Assembly: GCA_013813345.1 (NCBI GenBank)
Contig: JACCRW010000138.1
Coordinates: 1 to 6,013 of the forward strand
Direction of reading: 5' to 3'
DNA: 6,013 nucleotides
Source: Actinomycetota bacterium
Lineage (GTDB): Bacteria > Actinomycetota > Thermoleophilia > Gaiellales > Gaiellaceae
Both the position numbers and the translations under genes were made by a program. This document shows, one piece after another, positions 5,114 to 6,013 of the stretch (positions are counted from its first letter, which is position 1; the number at the start of each line of letters is the position of its first letter). The notes beneath the pieces are model-generated. The model was not told where the DNA came from and searched no databases. It was given only the letters and a program-made list of their open reading frames with translations.

Positions 5114-6013
5114 CTATTCCCGCGCGGAACTTGCGCGTTCGCGCACGAGCAGGGTTGCGCCGCAGAGGAGCCCGGCGACCGTGACAGCCGGCAGCTCCCA
5201 GTCCCAGTCGAGTGCGGCGTGGACGAGGAAGGCGACGTAGCCGCCGGCGGCGGCCGCATCGACGCCGCGGAACGCCGGTAGGAGCGGCGGGACGAGCGCG
5301 AGCCCGAGCAGTGCCAGCCCGACGAGGCCGAGCTCGGAGAGCAGCTCGAGATAGAGGCTGTGGGCGTCCAGCGTTCCGGTGGGAATCGGCTGGCGCTCGA
5401 GCCACGCCAGGTAGAACGTGCCCGCGCCCTTGCCGGCGAGCGGCGCCTCGGCGACCTCCTCCCAGGCGACGTGCCAGTACCAGGGCCGGTCTCCGCCTCG
5501 CTCCGCGAGGTCGTCAGCGAGCGAGCCCACGGGAAGCGCGAGCGCGACGACGAGTACGAGCGCCGCGACCGCTCCGATTCCGCGGGCGAGGCGCAGCCGG
5601 CCCGAGCGAAGCGCCACCGCAACGGCGGTTCCGACAAGCGCTGCCACGACGCCGCCGCGACTCCCCGTCAGGAGCAGCGTGACGAGGAACAGGCTCGCGA
5701 GCGTGAAGTGGAGCGCACGCTCGCGCAGGCTTCGAGCCGAGAGGAGCCGCGCGATCACGACTGCCAGCCCGATCGCCGCAAGCGCGCCGAGCCCGTTCGC
5801 GTAGCCGAGCGGCTCCTGGAGGAGCGTCCCCTCGAACGGATCGGGCGGCTCCGGTGGCCCTTCGACGAGCCGTTGCCCGACGGCGTAGGCGCAGACGACG
5901 CCGATTCCGGCGAGCACGCCCGTGAGGAGGGAGCCGGCGACCATCGCCGCAGCGAGGACGAGCGTCAGATAGACGAGTGTCCGCTGCGCCTCGAGCACGG
6001 AGCCGGCTGGATC
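5114..6013 (-). CDS. O-antigen ligase/polymerase-like membrane protein (Wzy_C family), 5' end cut
   Basis: This is the C-terminal 299 residues of a polytopic membrane protein that transfers or polymerises lipid-linked polysaccharide on the outer face of the cytoplasmic membrane. The frame is open to the right edge (DPAGS before the internal GTG at 5998), so the true start lies outside the window. Numbering from that GTG, hydrophobic segments occur at about 8-42, 67-87, 97-110, 117-130, 140-157, 223-240, 248-262 and 270-285. The family motif LLTGSRGG is at 109-116. The large outside loop holds WYWHVAWEEVAEAPLAGKGAGTF and then DAHSLYLELLSELG (211-224); the His and the conserved Arg residues fit the ligase catalytic pattern. 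In actinobacteria without LPS such proteins act on capsule, exopolysaccharide or glycoprotein glycans. The donor and acceptor cannot be read from this sequence. The small secreted protein follows 33 nt later on the same strand. Confidence 0.87.
   Translation of the reverse strand, partial: DPAGSVLEAQRTLVYLTLVLAAAMVAGSLLTGVLAGIGVVCAYAVGQRLVEGPPEPPDPFEGTLLQEPLGYANGLGALAAIGLAVVIARLLSARSLRERALHFTLASLFLVTLLLTGSRGGVVAALVGTAVAVALRSGRLRLARGIGAVAALVLVVALALPVGSLADDLAERGGDRPWYWHVAWEEVAEAPLAGKGAGTFYLAWLERQPIPTGTLDAHSLYLELLSELGLVGLALLGLALVPPLLPAFRGVDAAAAGGYVAFLVHAALDWDWELPAVTVAGLLCGATLLVRERASSARE

Overview
This window comes from a very GC-rich genome with strong G/C bias at third codon positions, actinobacterial-type promoters (TANNNT) and several genes that lack a Shine-Dalgarno sequence. 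Together with the actinobacterial type of the photolyase, this suggests a deep-branching actinobacterium, perhaps of the Thermoleophilia. That placement is an inference; no rRNA or marker gene is present.

Layout. The 5' end of a minus-strand gene of unknown function (1-150) diverges from a plus-strand operon across a 71-bp regulatory gap (151-221). The operon (222-3794) is packed very tightly: a MerR-type regulator with a C-terminal DICT-like sensory domain, a class I DNA photolyase 2 nt later, an unrecognised 172-175 residue protein overlapping the photolyase stop by 4 nt, and an atypical NAD(P)-binding SDR overlapping that gene by 4 nt. The natural reading is a light- or stress-responsive DNA-repair operon run by its own regulator, with two accessory proteins whose job is not known.

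The right half is transcribed from the minus strand and converges on the operon with a 22-bp gap (3795-3816). In transcription order it holds an O-antigen ligase/polymerase-type membrane protein cut by the right edge (5114-6013), a 98-residue secreted protein with a Lys/Pro/Gly-rich linker and a compact Cys-His...HxxHGD...Cys module (4784-5080), and an L,D-transpeptidase lipoprotein (3817-4707 or 4725). These three are all cell-envelope genes.

The most unusual structure is non-coding. Between the small secreted protein and the transpeptidase there is an 18-bp stem (4727-4767) that pairs continuously only in minus-strand RNA, because its two imperfect positions become G-U wobbles on that strand. 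Its descending arm can alternatively pair with a downstream segment around the first possible AUG of the transpeptidase. This could be a terminator that doubles as a leader switch. Other points for a second look are substitutions near the photolyase active site, the regulator-photolyase pairing, a direct repeat in the divergent promoter, and the two unknown proteins. I saw no RNA genes, mobile elements or CRISPR arrays.
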